From Chlamydia trachomatis (GTDB lineage Bacteria > Chlamydiota > Chlamydiia > Chlamydiales > 2-12-FULL-49-11): 64,000 nucleotides of DNA. Positions 35,396-45,640 of the stretch are shown in pieces. The notes below the pieces were generated by a model, which saw only the letters and a list, made by a program, of their open reading frames with translations, made no database searches and was not told where the DNA came from. The position numbers and the translations under genes were made by a program. The number at the start of each line of letters is the position of its first letter. Positions within the stretch are counted from its first letter, which is position 1. The DNA lies in contig CAMBZN010000001.1 in NCBI GenBank assembly GCA_945872565.1, forward strand, positions 62,001 through 126,000, in the 5' to 3' direction.

Positions 35396-37240
35396 ATGAG
35401 TATAGCAAGTATTTTATTTGCAGTTTTTGGGTTAAGCTTTTTGATTTTTATTCATGAGCTTGGACATTATTTCATGGCCAAACGTGCAGGTATGAAGATT
35501 GAAGTTTTTAGCATCGGAATGGGTAAGCCGCTTTTCTTTTGGAACAAAAATGGGGTCAGGTGGCAAATATGTTATCTACTATTTGGCGGATTTGTGAAAA
35601 TTGCTGGGATGGAGCCTGAGGATGGAAAAGAGCCCTATCAAGTACAAGGGGGCTTTTATAGCAAAAAACCGATGGATCGATTGCTTGTTGCTGCTGCTGG
35701 TCCCTTTGTAAATATTGTCTTTGCAATGATCATATTTTCAGGGATCTATTTTGCTGGCGGACAGATGAAGCCGTTTTCTCAATATACGTCACTAATTGGA
35801 AAAGTAGATGAGCAGTCTGCGCTTTATTCTGAAGGAATACGAGATGGGGATCAAGTCATTTCTATCGACGAAAAACCCTATGAAGGGTTTCGTGATGTGG
35901 TAGTTCAAGGGATGCTCAAAAATAAAGGGCAAGTTAATTTAAGGCTCAAGTCACAAGAAAATGGTATTGTAAACACAAAAGTTGCCTTGTATTCTCCTGA
36001 TAAAGCTCTAGTTTCTGACATGTTTCCAAAAGAGTGGAAAAGTATGGGGATTCTCTCTGCAGCTTCTTATATTATCTCCGATGGATTTGATCCTCTTTCA
36101 GAAAAATATGCCCCACTAAAGGATTCAACCATTAAAAAGGGGGACCGAATTGTTTACTTAGATGGAAATATTATTATTTCTGTTTCTCAACTAAGTGAAA
36201 TTGTAAACAGTGATATTGCCCTTGTAACTGTCTTAAGAGATGGTAAAAAGGTTCACGAGCAGGTACCAAGGGTCCTTTTAGGGGATTTAAAATTAAGCGA
36301 TAGTCAAAAGGATGAATTTGTCGACTACAAAAGGGAGATGGATTTAGATGGAGCAATTGCTAGCACTTATTTTATTCCTTTTTTAATTAGTGATGGACTT
36401 ACAGTAAAAGAGGAGCTCTCTTTGATCGAAGAGACTAACCAAAACCACTTTTCTTTGCAAAAAGGGGACAAGATCCTAGCAGTTTCAGGGGTCAAAGTAC
36501 ACAATGCAAAAGAGTTTTTTGATGCAGTGTCAGTGAGAAAATGCCTTATAATGGTAAGTAGCGTAACAGATCAAAAGACTTCATGGACAGAGTGCGACGG
36601 AGTCTTTTTTCAAAGTTTGGATAAAAATGCAATTGCTGCTTTAGAAAATACCATCGGAGAGGAAGTCTCTTTAAAAGATTCAAACTATCGATTCTTAGAG
36701 CCGACAGAGCCTATTTTATATAAAAACTTCTTGGAAAAAAGTGATCCTCAGGCCTTAAAGACCCTGGAAGGATCGATGGATAAAGATGTGTATGCAAAAA
36801 AAATCGAGCAAAAGACCCTCTTTTCGGGACTTTTACTCAAAGATCAAAAAGTTGTGTACAATCCAGGACCATTTTTACAAGCAAAAGATGTGATAAATGA
36901 CATCATTTTCAGCTTAAAAGGCGTTTTAACAGGATCTATAAGCCCCAAGCACATGTCAGGGCCGATAGGAATGGTCAAAATTGTTCATGATGGGTCAAAA
37001 AGTAGCATCGTCACTGGTTTATACTGGCTGGGCATGATCTCTTTAAATCTTGGGTTTATGAACCTTCTTCCCATACCCGTTTTAGATGGCGGACATATTT
37101 GCTTTACAATGTATGAGGTAGTCACTAAAAAACGGATCAAAGCAAAAACAATGCAGAGAATGGTTGTGCCATTTGTTGCTCTGCTGCTAGTTTTCTTTGC
37201 TTATGTCACATTTTACGATATGATTAAAGTTTTTGGCTAA
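35396..37240 (+). CDS. rseP: Site-2 intramembrane metalloprotease RseP/YaeL
   Basis: A 614-residue M50 protease. The zinc motif HELGH is at about residues 22-26 in the first membrane segment, and the third ligand motif LPIPVLDGGH at about residue 560. Between them lie two PDZ-like regions (for example VDEQSALYSEGIRDGDQVISID and KKGDRIVYLDG). The enzyme cuts membrane-embedded proteins; in E. coli it releases sigma-E, while the chlamydial substrate is unknown, possibly remnant signal peptides. It is longer than E. coli RseP, with an expanded periplasmic part. GGAAT precedes the ATG. Confidence 0.95.
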   Translation: MSIASILFAVFGLSFLIFIHELGHYFMAKRAGMKIEVFSIGMGKPLFFWNKNGVRWQICYLLFGGFVKIAGMEPEDGKEPYQVQGGFYSKKPMDRLLVAAAGPFVNIVFAMIIFSGIYFAGGQMKPFSQYTSLIGKVDEQSALYSEGIRDGDQVISIDEKPYEGFRDVVVQGMLKNKGQVNLRLKSQENGIVNTKVALYSPDKALVSDMFPKEWKSMGILSAASYIISDGFDPLSEKYAPLKDSTIKKGDRIVYLDGNIIISVSQLSEIVNSDIALVTVLRDGKKVHEQVPRVLLGDLKLSDSQKDEFVDYKREMDLDGAIASTYFIPFLISDGLTVKEELSLIEETNQNHFSLQKGDKILAVSGVKVHNAKEFFDAVSVRKCLIMVSSVTDQKTSWTECDGVFFQSLDKNAIAALENTIGEEVSLKDSNYRFLEPTEPILYKNFLEKSDPQALKTLEGSMDKDVYAKKIEQKTLFSGLLLKDQKVVYNPGPFLQAKDVINDIIFSLKGVLTGSISPKHMSGPIGMVKIVHDGSKSSIVTGLYWLGMISLNLGFMNLLPIPVLDGGHICFTMYEVVTKKRIKAKTMQRMVVPFVALLLVFFAYVTFYDMIKVFG

Positions 37241-37351
37241 TAAACCTAAACATTTTGTGTAAAAGGGCGCGTTATAATTAACATTACTTTTTCTTCTCTT
37301 TAATTTAATTACAAAAAGTGATAATTAATTAATTATATCCGTAGGCTTTGC

Positions 37352-40168
37352 ATGTATTCGTATAATAGGGCGCTAGTTTTGTTGTTTGTTCCTTTTACCT
37401 TGTCGGCTCTTCCATCTGGAGGTACTGTTACAGCAGGGGGGGCGGCGGTTGCAAGTTCTGGTGTTTCGGCAATAACTGTGACAACGCAAGCGGATGTGAA
37501 CGTCATTAATTGGACCTCCTTTGATTTGGCTTCCGGTGAGAGCATTACATTTTCACGAACAGGGGCTAATTCTACAGATAAGTATCATGTTTTTAATAAG
37601 ATTACAGGATCTGCAACTACTATTTCTGGGGGGGTCTATTCTGGAAGTAATGGCGTTATTTATATAGTCAATCCAAATGGGGTGATTGTTGGCCCAGAAG
37701 GGACAATTGTTACTGGGGGAATTTTTTTATCAGGACTACAATTATCTGGATCGTTTTTGCCTGATATTGATGGGACTTTTACAGGTTCTGGTACAGTTGT
37801 TGTTTCTGGAAATGTTACGGCAACAGGGTATGATGCGATTTTTTTAGGCTATAGAATAGTAATTGATGCAACAAGCACTATTGTTGCACAAGATACTGTG
37901 GGGGTAGGGGCAGGATCGACAATGCTTTTTAAACCCCTTGATGCGGAAAGAATTTATGTGCAAACAGCAGGGGTTGTCGATACTGGAACGGGAATTGATC
38001 ATAGCGGTTCCATTAGTGCTTCTTCAGTGATGATGAAGGCCGATGGAAACATCTATTCACTTGCGATTAATCAAAATGGGATAATTAGAGCAACAAGTAG
38101 TATCTCTACTGGTGGGAGAATTAAGCTTGTTGCCGATCCTAAAGCAAACCTTAAGGGGTCTGTGGAAATGGCAGGGAGCATTTCACAAGCTTTCACAACT
38201 GCTGGCAATGGTCCTACAGTAGAGATTTATGGGACTACGGTGGCTCTTTTAGATGGTGCATCCATTAGTGTTAGTGGCGTTAGTGGGGGAAATGTAACCG
38301 TAGGGACAGATTTGATCTATCCTACAAACAATGTATATCTTGACAGTGGATCAACTATTACATCAATTGGATCCACTGGAAACGGAGGGGATGTGAGCCT
38401 TTATGGAGCCACTTCATTGTTGTATTTAGCCGCAACTGATGTTTCCTCTACTGCCGGAAATGGGGGAAACATTACCCTTACTAGCGGGGGATATCTTGGT
38501 ATCAATGGGCTTGGAGATCTTCATTCAATAAATGGTACCGGCGGGACGTTTACAGTTAACGGACCATTGATTAAGGTAGGGGGGGCCGGTAACGACGGGG
38601 GAAATTTTTCTCCGCCTGATTATCTTTACATCGCATCGGATTCTATTTTTACAACGCCTTCTTTAGAAGGTATTTTAGAAACAGGAAATGTAGTGATTTC
38701 TGCCGTGGACATTGATGTAGAAACTACCGATGTTACTTGGGCAAGTGGAAATGCCCTACGTTTGATTGCTCAAGATCAAATTGACATCTCAAAACTACTA
38801 ACCATGACAGGGTCCAACCGTTCAGGTCAAAATGTGGTCACACTTTCTGCGCCTATCATACACATTAATTCCTCTTCAACAGTGGGCATACACCTAACTA
38901 GTGGGGATATTAGCATTAGTGGATCCGATTCATTCCAGCTTCAGGGGTCAACCGATGGGGAGGCAATTGTCCAAACTGATAGTGGAGATATTGAGATAGA
39001 GTTTGGAAATCATTTTCGAATGAGAGGGGATGGTGGAGAGGCAAAGATAGAGGGTAGTTGCGTTTCAATCGATTCTTTAAGCGATGGTGTGGGGGATATT
39101 TCATTGCTTGGGGGCCCTTGTGGAACTTCGAAAATTGTTGCCTCAGAACTTGTACAAATTGGTGGAAGCTTTGCTCCCAATCATATGGAGATCATTGCTG
39201 GATCATCTGGCTCTAGTCTTGTGACAGGAATTTTTGGTGGGGCAGTTACTTCTACTACAAGGGGGAACCTAACCCTCCAGGGGGGCGGTGATGGAACAGG
39301 AAATATTGCATCAATAAGTGCTGCTTCCGGAGTTAGAAAAGATGTGACTTTGGATCTTGCTTCCCTTTTTGTAACTGCAGGGGCGCAAGGAACAAATAAC
39401 AGCGCAAAAATAATTGATCTTTCAAATGATGGGGTAATTACAATTACTGCCGCAAGGGATATTGAGTTAAACGGGGGTGGGTTGGAAACAACAGGCTCTG
39501 TAGCAGAGATCATAGGTAAAGAGGTGTTTATTGATGCGGGGGAAGATGTAGAGCTTCGTGGAGGTCATGGAAATAGTGCTCATGCAGCTATTTATGGCTA
39601 TAATGGGGTAACTATAGACTCTGTTTCACATATTATTATGACAAGCGGTAATGCGGCCCATACCCATTCAAGAGTAGAGGCGAGTATGGGGGATATTACC
39701 TTTACTGCTGGCGGTAATATTTCCATGGATACGGGAGATTCTATCCATTCTGATACATTGGTTACAACTGGTAATGGAACAGTTGCAATTACAGCAGGTG
39801 AAAACATTACCCTTAGTGGAGACTGTACTCTTCCCAATCTCTCATATATTTATTCTGATGGGCAAGAAGGGAATCTTAGACTAAATGCTGGGGGAGCAAT
39901 CAACAGGCAAGGAAACACAAGTATCGATGCAATGGGGTCTGGGGAGTTTACTTATCTCTCAGGTAGTTACACTAATGCCACCTGCCCAGATATTGCCGTC
40001 GCAGCACCGGTTTCGGCAAGTGTCATTGCGCCTGTCTTACCTAGTTACTATAATTATGATGGAATGTACGAATTGTTCTATAGAATGAATACCTTTAGTG
40101 TTTATGACTGGTACCTCTTCCACAGTAACGATTTTTGGCTAAAGCATACTTACATATCACCTAATTAA
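37352..40168 (+). CDS. Filamentous haemagglutinin-like secreted protein with TPS domain
   Basis: A 938-residue protein with a probable signal peptide (about residues 1-18) followed by a two-partner-secretion domain: strands with INWTSFDLASGESITF, then IYIVNPNGVIVGPEGTI, the hallmark NPNG motif. The remainder is a Gly/Ser/Thr-rich right-handed beta-helix. The last 60 residues change to an aromatic-rich tail (YNYDGMYELFYRMN). Such proteins usually leave through a TpsB outer-membrane partner, which is not in the window. An adhesin role is inference. It stands alone after rseP with a TATAAT at 37273-37278. Confidence 0.85.
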   Translation: MYSYNRALVLLFVPFTLSALPSGGTVTAGGAAVASSGVSAITVTTQADVNVINWTSFDLASGESITFSRTGANSTDKYHVFNKITGSATTISGGVYSGSNGVIYIVNPNGVIVGPEGTIVTGGIFLSGLQLSGSFLPDIDGTFTGSGTVVVSGNVTATGYDAIFLGYRIVIDATSTIVAQDTVGVGAGSTMLFKPLDAERIYVQTAGVVDTGTGIDHSGSISASSVMMKADGNIYSLAINQNGIIRATSSISTGGRIKLVADPKANLKGSVEMAGSISQAFTTAGNGPTVEIYGTTVALLDGASISVSGVSGGNVTVGTDLIYPTNNVYLDSGSTITSIGSTGNGGDVSLYGATSLLYLAATDVSSTAGNGGNITLTSGGYLGINGLGDLHSINGTGGTFTVNGPLIKVGGAGNDGGNFSPPDYLYIASDSIFTTPSLEGILETGNVVISAVDIDVETTDVTWASGNALRLIAQDQIDISKLLTMTGSNRSGQNVVTLSAPIIHINSSSTVGIHLTSGDISISGSDSFQLQGSTDGEAIVQTDSGDIEIEFGNHFRMRGDGGEAKIEGSCVSIDSLSDGVGDISLLGGPCGTSKIVASELVQIGGSFAPNHMEIIAGSSGSSLVTGIFGGAVTSTTRGNLTLQGGGDGTGNIASISAASGVRKDVTLDLASLFVTAGAQGTNNSAKIIDLSNDGVITITAARDIELNGGGLETTGSVAEIIGKEVFIDAGEDVELRGGHGNSAHAAIYGYNGVTIDSVSHIIMTSGNAAHTHSRVEASMGDITFTAGGNISMDTGDSIHSDTLVTTGNGTVAITAGENITLSGDCTLPNLSYIYSDGQEGNLRLNAGGAINRQGNTSIDAMGSGEFTYLSGSYTNATCPDIAVAAPVSASVIAPVLPSYYNYDGMYELFYRMNTFSVYDWYLFHSNDFWLKHTYISPN

Positions 40169-40312
40169 TGCTGCAAACAGTCTTTCAACAGGCAATTAAA
40201 CCATAAACCACTAATAGTTAGTGCTTAAATTAATTTATATAACTATTGAACTATTTTATCATCGATTTTTAAATAAATTTATGTTATAATTATATTATAA
40301 TTAGGTGGTTTT

Positions 40313-40951
40313 ATGAGTTTATGTGTGATGCAGGAATCTTATGCGGCAGAAAAGCGTAGCTTTATTTTAGATGGGCAAGCGTATCATCTTTACAAAAATG
40401 AGTTTGAATCTATTACATTTCCGCAGTCTTATGTGTTGCACAAAGATCCTACACTTGCGGGAGCACAAATTGATAGTTTAAGAAAAACAGACGAGGTATT
40501 TAACAGAGTGCTTAAACAGCTGATCAGCACCGAGCGAGTTCGATATTTTAATGATAGAGATAGGAATCAAACAATTGTTACCATTGAAGATGGAGTTTGT
40601 AAACAAATAGGGCTGGGTAAAGAGGGCTCCTTAATTGAAAAAATGGAGAAAGGTCTATATATTTTTGTGATAAAAGATAACAAAATATATGCAGCGCTAA
40701 AGAAAGGGACAGAAACAGGGAAGATCCAACATTCTAGTTTTTTCTCTGGTGAGAATGTACAGTCGGCAGGGAAAATAAAAATAGATGAAAATGGTTGTAT
40801 TACTATGATCAATAGATACTCTGGTCATTATAAACCAACACTTGCGCATCTTAATGTCGCAAAAAAATTATTGAAAAGTATGAGTGGACTAAAAATGACT
40901 AACATATTTCAAAAAACTGTTAAACTGGTTCAAACCTTAATCAAGCGCTAA
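40313..40951 (+). CDS. Protein with plant-IQM-like C-terminal domain
   Basis: A 212-residue soluble protein with ribosome site AGGTGG. Its C-terminal half (residues 113-182) has the pattern seen in plant IQM (IQ-motif) proteins and some bacterial proteins: GLYIFV, a lysine-rich turn, IQHSSFFSG (138-146), then SAGKIKI, and SGHYKPT (170-176). The HSSF and SGHYxPT motifs are strongly recognisable. The biochemical function of this domain is not known to me. No membrane segment or signal peptide is seen. I infer a host-related protein because this domain is mostly known to me from eukaryotes. Confidence 0.6.
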   Translation: MSLCVMQESYAAEKRSFILDGQAYHLYKNEFESITFPQSYVLHKDPTLAGAQIDSLRKTDEVFNRVLKQLISTERVRYFNDRDRNQTIVTIEDGVCKQIGLGKEGSLIEKMEKGLYIFVIKDNKIYAALKKGTETGKIQHSSFFSGENVQSAGKIKIDENGCITMINRYSGHYKPTLAHLNVAKKLLKSMSGLKMTNIFQKTVKLVQTLIKR

Positions 40952-40956
40952 AATGT

Positions 40957-41682
40957 TCAGTCTCCATGAAAATCAGAGTCGTGGGGAATAGAAGGGTGGT
41001 TGCTCCACCAGGCTCTTTCCCAGTCGATTGTGCCCTGGCGAAGGGGGCCTACGCCATGAAATCCAAGATCAAGACACGCAGGGTTTTTTGAATACGTGCA
41101 CAATGCCTCAAGTACATTGTTTACATCATGATCTTTAAAACCGTAAATTGTTTTGAGAAGATCGTAAAGTAGCTGTCCGATCCGCCTTGCCTTTTCTGCA
41201 GCTTCGCTCCCATAAGTTATCAAATCAAGATCCATTGTAAATAATTCTCCAACAATAGAAATCGTTGGAAATATTCGGGTTAAAGAACGATCTTTAAAGT
41301 TGCTAAGCGTCATCAAATAGATTGTTCGATTTAGTGGGAGAGTTGTTTGAATTGGGCTATTTTTCCCTTCACGGTTGCAATTTGCTAGGGTGTAACATAC
41401 AAAATCTCTATTCTTTATCCTTATTATTTGAAAAAAAATCACTGTTACAAGGGGTGCTTTTTTTCTAAAAGTATTTTTTTTAAAACCAAATACGCCGTCT
41501 AACTCAAGAGTTTCCATCGCTTGTGTTGTATAGGCTGTGGGGCCAAAACGTCCTTCTGCAAAATGGGGTCCATATTTTTCTAAAAGTGTGGGAAAGTTAG
41601 GAAAATTCTTATTACGGAATTTAATTGGAGGTAAAAAAGTACCAGAAACTATAGTTGCACTAGATGGAACTTGGGATATCAT
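40957..41682 (-). CDS. Unknown soluble protein
   Basis: A 241-residue protein with no family I recognise. It is mixed alpha/beta by eye, with no signal peptide and no clear membrane segment. Notable local features are a WERAWWSNHP stretch and several histidines near the C-terminus (HPSIPHDSDFHGD), which could bind metal, but no known motif fits. It converges with the IQM-like gene, five bases apart, and lies just beyond the dnaK terminator. Confidence 0.55.
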   Translation of the reverse strand: MISQVPSSATIVSGTFLPPIKFRNKNFPNFPTLLEKYGPHFAEGRFGPTAYTTQAMETLELDGVFGFKKNTFRKKAPLVTVIFFQIIRIKNRDFVCYTLANCNREGKNSPIQTTLPLNRTIYLMTLSNFKDRSLTRIFPTISIVGELFTMDLDLITYGSEAAEKARRIGQLLYDLLKTIYGFKDHDVNNVLEALCTYSKNPACLDLGFHGVGPLRQGTIDWERAWWSNHPSIPHDSDFHGD

Positions 41683-41766
41683 AAAAAATCTCTTTTTTAA
41701 AAAAAGAGAATAATCATAGTATTAGTGGATTTATCATTCAATATCTATTAATTAATTAAGAAAAGT

Positions 41767-41794
41767 GGAGTGGGAATCCGTTGTTTCCCACTCC
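41767..41794 (-). terminator. Terminator of the hrcA-grpE-dnaK operon
   Basis: A ten-base perfect stem GGAGTGGGAA / TTCCCACTCC with an eight-base loop, followed on the minus strand by ACTTTTCTTAA. It lies just after the dnaK stop. Confidence 0.85.
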
Positions 41795-41805
41795 ATGCTT
41801 TCTAG

Positions 41806-43746
41806 CTAGTCTTTGATCTCTTCAACATCTGCATCTTCGATGTCTTCAGGTTTTGTTCCGCCATTTGTATTTTGATGGGTGTAGCTGCGCTGTTTTTTCG
41901 CTTCTCCTTCTGCATTTTGTGCATCTGGTTCTGCTTGAGCGCTTTGCATAGACTCACCAATTTTTTGGATCACCTGATTGAGAGCATCTTTGGCTGTTTT
42001 AATCCGATCTGTATTATCAGAGGTAAGAGCTTCTTTTGCAGCAACGATTTTTTCTTCGATCTCTGTCTTTACTTCTGCAGGTATTTTTTCTGCATAGTCT
42101 TTTAGAGATTTTTCAGATCTAAAGATAAGAGCGTCTGTCTCATTTTTTAAATCGATCTTTTCACGTGCTTGTTTATCAGACTCTTTATGCGCCTCTGCAT
42201 CATTTACAGCTTTATTAATCTCAGCTTCAGTTAATCCTGAAGAAGCTTCAATGCGAATTTTTTGCTCTTTTCCGGACTGCTTATCTTTTGCAGATACATG
42301 CAAGATACCATCAGCATCGATATCAAAAGCAACCTCAATTTGAGGTACCCCTCGTGGTGCTGGAGGAATATCAGAAAGATCAAAATTACCAATCTTTTTG
42401 TTATCAGCGGCCATTCCACGCTCACCTTGAAGAACAGCAATGGTTACTGCAGGCTGATTATCAGCTGCTGTAGAAAACACTTGTTTTTTCGAAGTAGGGA
42501 TGGTTGTATTTCTCTCAATGACTTTTGTCATGACTCCGCCTAGAGTCTCAATCCCTAATGAAAGGGGAACAACATCAAGTAAAAGAACATCTTTTACATC
42601 ACCTGTTAGAACAGCTCCTTGAATTGCGGCCCCAAGTGCTACCACTTCGTCAGGATTCACCCCTTTATGAGGCTCTTTTCCAAAGATTGCTTTTACTTTT
42701 TCTTGTACCATAGGCATACGAGTCATACCGCCTACCAAAATCACCTCATCAATATCTGCTACAGATACGCCAGCATCCTTCATTGCTTTAAGGCACGGTT
42801 CTTTTGTTTTTTCAACTAAATCGGCAGCAAGACTCTCATACTTTGCTCTTGATAGAGTAAGGTTTAAGTGTTTTGGACCATCGCTGCTCATAGTAATAAA
42901 AGGCTGATTGATCTCGGTAGACGGTGTTCCGGAAAGTTCAATTTTTGCTTTTTCTGAAGCATCGCGAAGCCTTTGAAGGGCCATTTTGTCAGCAGATAAG
43001 TCAATGCCAGTTTCTTTTTTAAACTCATCTAATATCCACCGCATGATTACGTTATCAAAGTCATCACCACCAAGATGGGTGTCACCGTTTGTAGCAAGAA
43101 CTTCAAATACGCCATCACCGATTTCTAGAATTGAGACGTCAAAAGTACCGCCTCCTAAATCATAAACGGCAATTTTTTGGTCTTTACCTTTTTTATCAAA
43201 ACCATAGGATAATGCAGCAGCAGTTGGTTCGTTGATAATACGACGAACGTTTAAACCTGCAATTCTTCCGGCATCTTTTGTCGATTGCCTTTGGGAATCG
43301 TTAAAGTAAGCAGGAACAGTGATTACTGCCTCTGTTACTTCTTCACCAAGGTACTCCTCGGCAGTTTGTTTCATTTTTGTTAATACCGCAGCACCGATTT
43401 CCTCTGGGCTGTAGGTCTTGTCACCAATTTTAATAGCAACTTTTCCACCGCTTCCTTCTACAATTTTGTAAGGAACTGTAGAAATTTCGTTTTTCACTTC
43501 GCTATACATCCTGCCGATGAATCTTTTTGCTGAAAAAATGGTATTTTCAGGGTTTGTTACAGCTTGACGTTTTGCTGGTACACCAATTAGTCGCTCTAAA
43601 CCTTTAAATGCAACAATGGAAGGAGTTGTTCTTGATCCTTCTGCGTTTGTGATTACTTTGCCATCTTTACCTTCCATGATTGCAACACATGAGTTAGTTG
43701 TACCAAGGTCGATGCCGATGATTTTTGTACTTTTTTTCTTTGTCAT
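41806..43746 (-). CDS. dnaK: Hsp70 chaperone DnaK
   Basis: About 646 residues from the ATG at 43746, which follows AAGGATAAAAACT at good spacing; the longer frame to 43800 adds an implausible lysine-rich leader. Hsp70 signatures are present: [29 protein letters not shown], and [15 protein letters not shown] substrate-binding domain and an acidic C-terminal tail follow. It is the third gene of the operon behind hrcA and grpE, ending at the terminator. The C-terminus is truncated of the classical EEVK tail form but acidic ([12 protein letters not shown]). Confidence 0.98.
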   Translation of the reverse strand: MTKKKSTKIIGIDLGTTNSCVAIMEGKDGKVITNAEGSRTTPSIVAFKGLERLIGVPAKRQAVTNPENTIFSAKRFIGRMYSEVKNEISTVPYKIVEGSGGKVAIKIGDKTYSPEEIGAAVLTKMKQTAEEYLGEEVTEAVITVPAYFNDSQRQSTKDAGRIAGLNVRRIINEPTAAALSYGFDKKGKDQKIAVYDLGGGTFDVSILEIGDGVFEVLATNGDTHLGGDDFDNVIMRWILDEFKKETGIDLSADKMALQRLRDASEKAKIELSGTPSTEINQPFITMSSDGPKHLNLTLSRAKYESLAADLVEKTKEPCLKAMKDAGVSVADIDEVILVGGMTRMPMVQEKVKAIFGKEPHKGVNPDEVVALGAAIQGAVLTGDVKDVLLLDVVPLSLGIETLGGVMTKVIERNTTIPTSKKQVFSTAADNQPAVTIAVLQGERGMAADNKKIGNFDLSDIPPAPRGVPQIEVAFDIDADGILHVSAKDKQSGKEQKIRIEASSGLTEAEINKAVNDAEAHKESDKQAREKIDLKNETDALIFRSEKSLKDYAEKIPAEVKTEIEEKIVAAKEALTSDNTDRIKTAKDALNQVIQKIGESMQSAQAEPDAQNAEGEAKKQRSYTHQNTNGGTKPEDIEDADVEEIKD

Positions 43747-43771
43747 AGTTTTTATCCTTTTTTTATTTTTT

Positions 43772-44314
43772 TTATTCTTCTTGAGATACTTTTTGTGCAA
43801 CTTTTACCCTTGCAACTCTAATGACACGCCTGTCATCTTTGTATCCTTTCATTAATTCTTCAATCACAGTTCCTTCTTCAAACTCATCTGTTGCAACCAT
43901 TTCAATTGCTTCATGATAAGTAGGGTCAAAAGGTTTGCCTTTGCTTTCAAATGATACAATCCCGTGATTTTCTAATGCTGATTTAAATTGGTTTAGGATC
44001 ATTTTAAATCCTGTTGCCCAATTTTTCATCTCCGGGGAAAGATTGTCTGTGAAAGATAGAGCACCCTCTAAACTATCGATAGGGCCTAACATATCCTCGA
44101 CTAAGTTATTTACCGAATAGGCAATTAATTCCTGTCTTTCATGCATTAAACGCTTTTTTGTATTTTCCATTTCAGCAAGGGATCTAAAATATTTATCCTT
44201 AAAATCAGCGGCCTCTTGTGTTTTTTGAACAAGTTGCTCTTGAATTAACTCTGCCGGAGTGATGATTTTTTCTTCTTCTTTATGTTCTTCTTTATGTTCT
44301 TCTTTTTTACTCAT
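43772..44314 (-). CDS. grpE: Nucleotide exchange factor GrpE
   Basis: A 180-residue GrpE with an N-terminal charged coiled coil, the hallmark region [15 protein letters not shown] (about residues 42-56) and C-terminal beta domain ([12 protein letters not shown], then GTVIEEL). It releases ADP from DnaK. Its ATG overlaps the hrcA stop by four bases, and dnaK begins 25 bases after its stop. The first residues carry a short [12 protein letters not shown] repeat. Confidence 0.96.
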   Translation of the reverse strand: MSKKEEHKEEHKEEEKIITPAELIQEQLVQKTQEAADFKDKYFRSLAEMENTKKRLMHERQELIAYSVNNLVEDMLGPIDSLEGALSFTDNLSPEMKNWATGFKMILNQFKSALENHGIVSFESKGKPFDPTYHEAIEMVATDEFEEGTVIEELMKGYKDDRRVIRVARVKVAQKVSQEE

Positions 44315-45444
44315 TGTTTCTCTTTATGGGTTAGTCCAATCACCGGAAGGTCAGTGGATGTATACGTCACTTCTTTAGAATTGGGCATACGGTAATTTAG
44401 TTGATATTTATATAAAGTTTTAGTGAGGGTGTCACTTAAATACAAGGACACAGTTTTTAATAAACAAATTAGGTCTTTGTAATTCATTCTCGACGGGCCA
44501 ATTAGTGCAATATTCCCCACTTTTTTATTGTGAATGTAATAGGGAATTTGAATCATCGCACATTTGTAAGGGGGCTTAAGAACTTCTTGAAAATCATCTC
44601 CAATACGAAGGTTTAATGCATCGTTATCATTCATTATTTGCTGCAAAGAAAGGGTGCTTTCAAATAAGGACAGGGTGTTTGATAGTGTCTCTGGATCGTG
44701 AAATTCGCTGTGCCGTAAAAGCTTTGAAAACCCGCTCTTGTAGATGTCTGGATGATTCATGTTTGTGTAGCTAATAAAGTGCCTTAGTACAACTTCATTA
44801 TAGGTAGATTTTGCAAAAGTTTCTTCCTCTTCGCTGAGGGCTGGTTTATCCAAAGAGGTTAATCTGTAATGAAAATAATCATCCATCCTTTTAATGGAAA
44901 AAGTACTAATGTGAGGGGGCAGGTGCACTGTTTCTGTATGGATAAACCCAAAATCAGTGACAATAATACAAATAGCTCTTTGTTCATCAATTTTTGTTAA
45001 AACAATCTTTGAAATAAAGTCTTGATCGAACCTTGGCGCTGTAATAAGAGTGGCAAGTGAAGTTAAATCGGAAATAGCCTCTGTGATTTCCTGGAAATAA
45101 AAAGATAACCTTTTGGTTTCTTTGCAAATCACATCGTGGAGAAATGCGTCATCATCTGTGGATAGGGAGGAGATTAGATTCTTTTCAAGAAGATTTTCGA
45201 CATAGAGCTTTAGGGCTTTATCAGTTGGTGTTCTTCCCCCTGATGTGTGGTGTTGCTTTAGTAAATCTTTAGTCTCAAGTGTTGCAAAGTAATTTCGGAT
45301 GGTTGCAGAGCTTATGTAATCAAACCCGTTCTCTCTTAGGGTGTTAGACCCAACAGCCTTGCCGGTTTTCAAGTAGAGGTCAACAAGCCCTAAAAGGACG
45401 TCGTGCTCTCTTTGGTCCTTGGGTTTTAATGCTGATGCCTTCAT
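44311..45444 (-). CDS. hrcA: Heat-shock repressor HrcA
   Basis: A 377-residue HrcA. The N-terminal winged helix (VDLYLKTGKAVGSNTLRE, SSATIRNYFATLETKDLL) binds CIRCE operators, and the GAF-like domain plus C-terminal region senses chaperone status. HrcA represses hrcA-grpE-dnaK in chlamydiae. The C-terminal tail beyond the core is longer than in many bacteria, as in Chlamydia. A CIRCE-like site and sigma-70-type promoter lie upstream at 45480-45540. Confidence 0.95.
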   Translation of the reverse strand: MKASALKPKDQREHDVLLGLVDLYLKTGKAVGSNTLRENGFDYISSATIRNYFATLETKDLLKQHHTSGGRTPTDKALKLYVENLLEKNLISSLSTDDDAFLHDVICKETKRLSFYFQEITEAISDLTSLATLITAPRFDQDFISKIVLTKIDEQRAICIIVTDFGFIHTETVHLPPHISTFSIKRMDDYFHYRLTSLDKPALSEEEETFAKSTYNEVVLRHFISYTNMNHPDIYKSGFSKLLRHSEFHDPETLSNTLSLFESTLSLQQIMNDNDALNLRIGDDFQEVLKPPYKCAMIQIPYYIHNKKVGNIALIGPSRMNYKDLICLLKTVSLYLSDTLTKTLYKYQLNYRMPNSKEVTYTSTDLPVIGLTHKEKQ

Positions 45445-45479
45445 TTTTTTTTAGATCCCTGTCTTTTGTTCTAACTTTG

Positions 45480-45540
45480 AGTATACAATAATAGCACTCA
45501 ATTGACAAGCTTTTTAGCACTTAAATTCAAAGACTGCTGG
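45480..45540 (-). promoter_or_regulatory. hrcA operon promoter with CIRCE-like operator
   Basis: On the minus strand: TTGTCA (45508-45503), 17-base spacer, TATACT (45485-45480). Upstream lies an imperfect CIRCE: plus-strand TTAGCACTT (45514-45522, 8 of 9 to consensus), exactly nine bases, GACTGCTGG (532-540, 6 of 9). A further half-site, GAGTGCTAT, lies in the promoter spacer. This predicts HrcA repression. Confidence 0.7.
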
Positions 45541-45640
45541 AAAATATTATAACATTATCATTTTCATATAGTTAAAAGTGATCTTTCTTTAAATAAAAAA
45601 AGTCATTATGATATATGCGATCAACCATTGGGGGAATAAA

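Noticed and set aside
43747..43800. Lysine-rich leader on DnaK
   Set aside because: No ribosome site at 43800; the ATG at 43746 has a good one and gives the canonical DnaK N-terminus.
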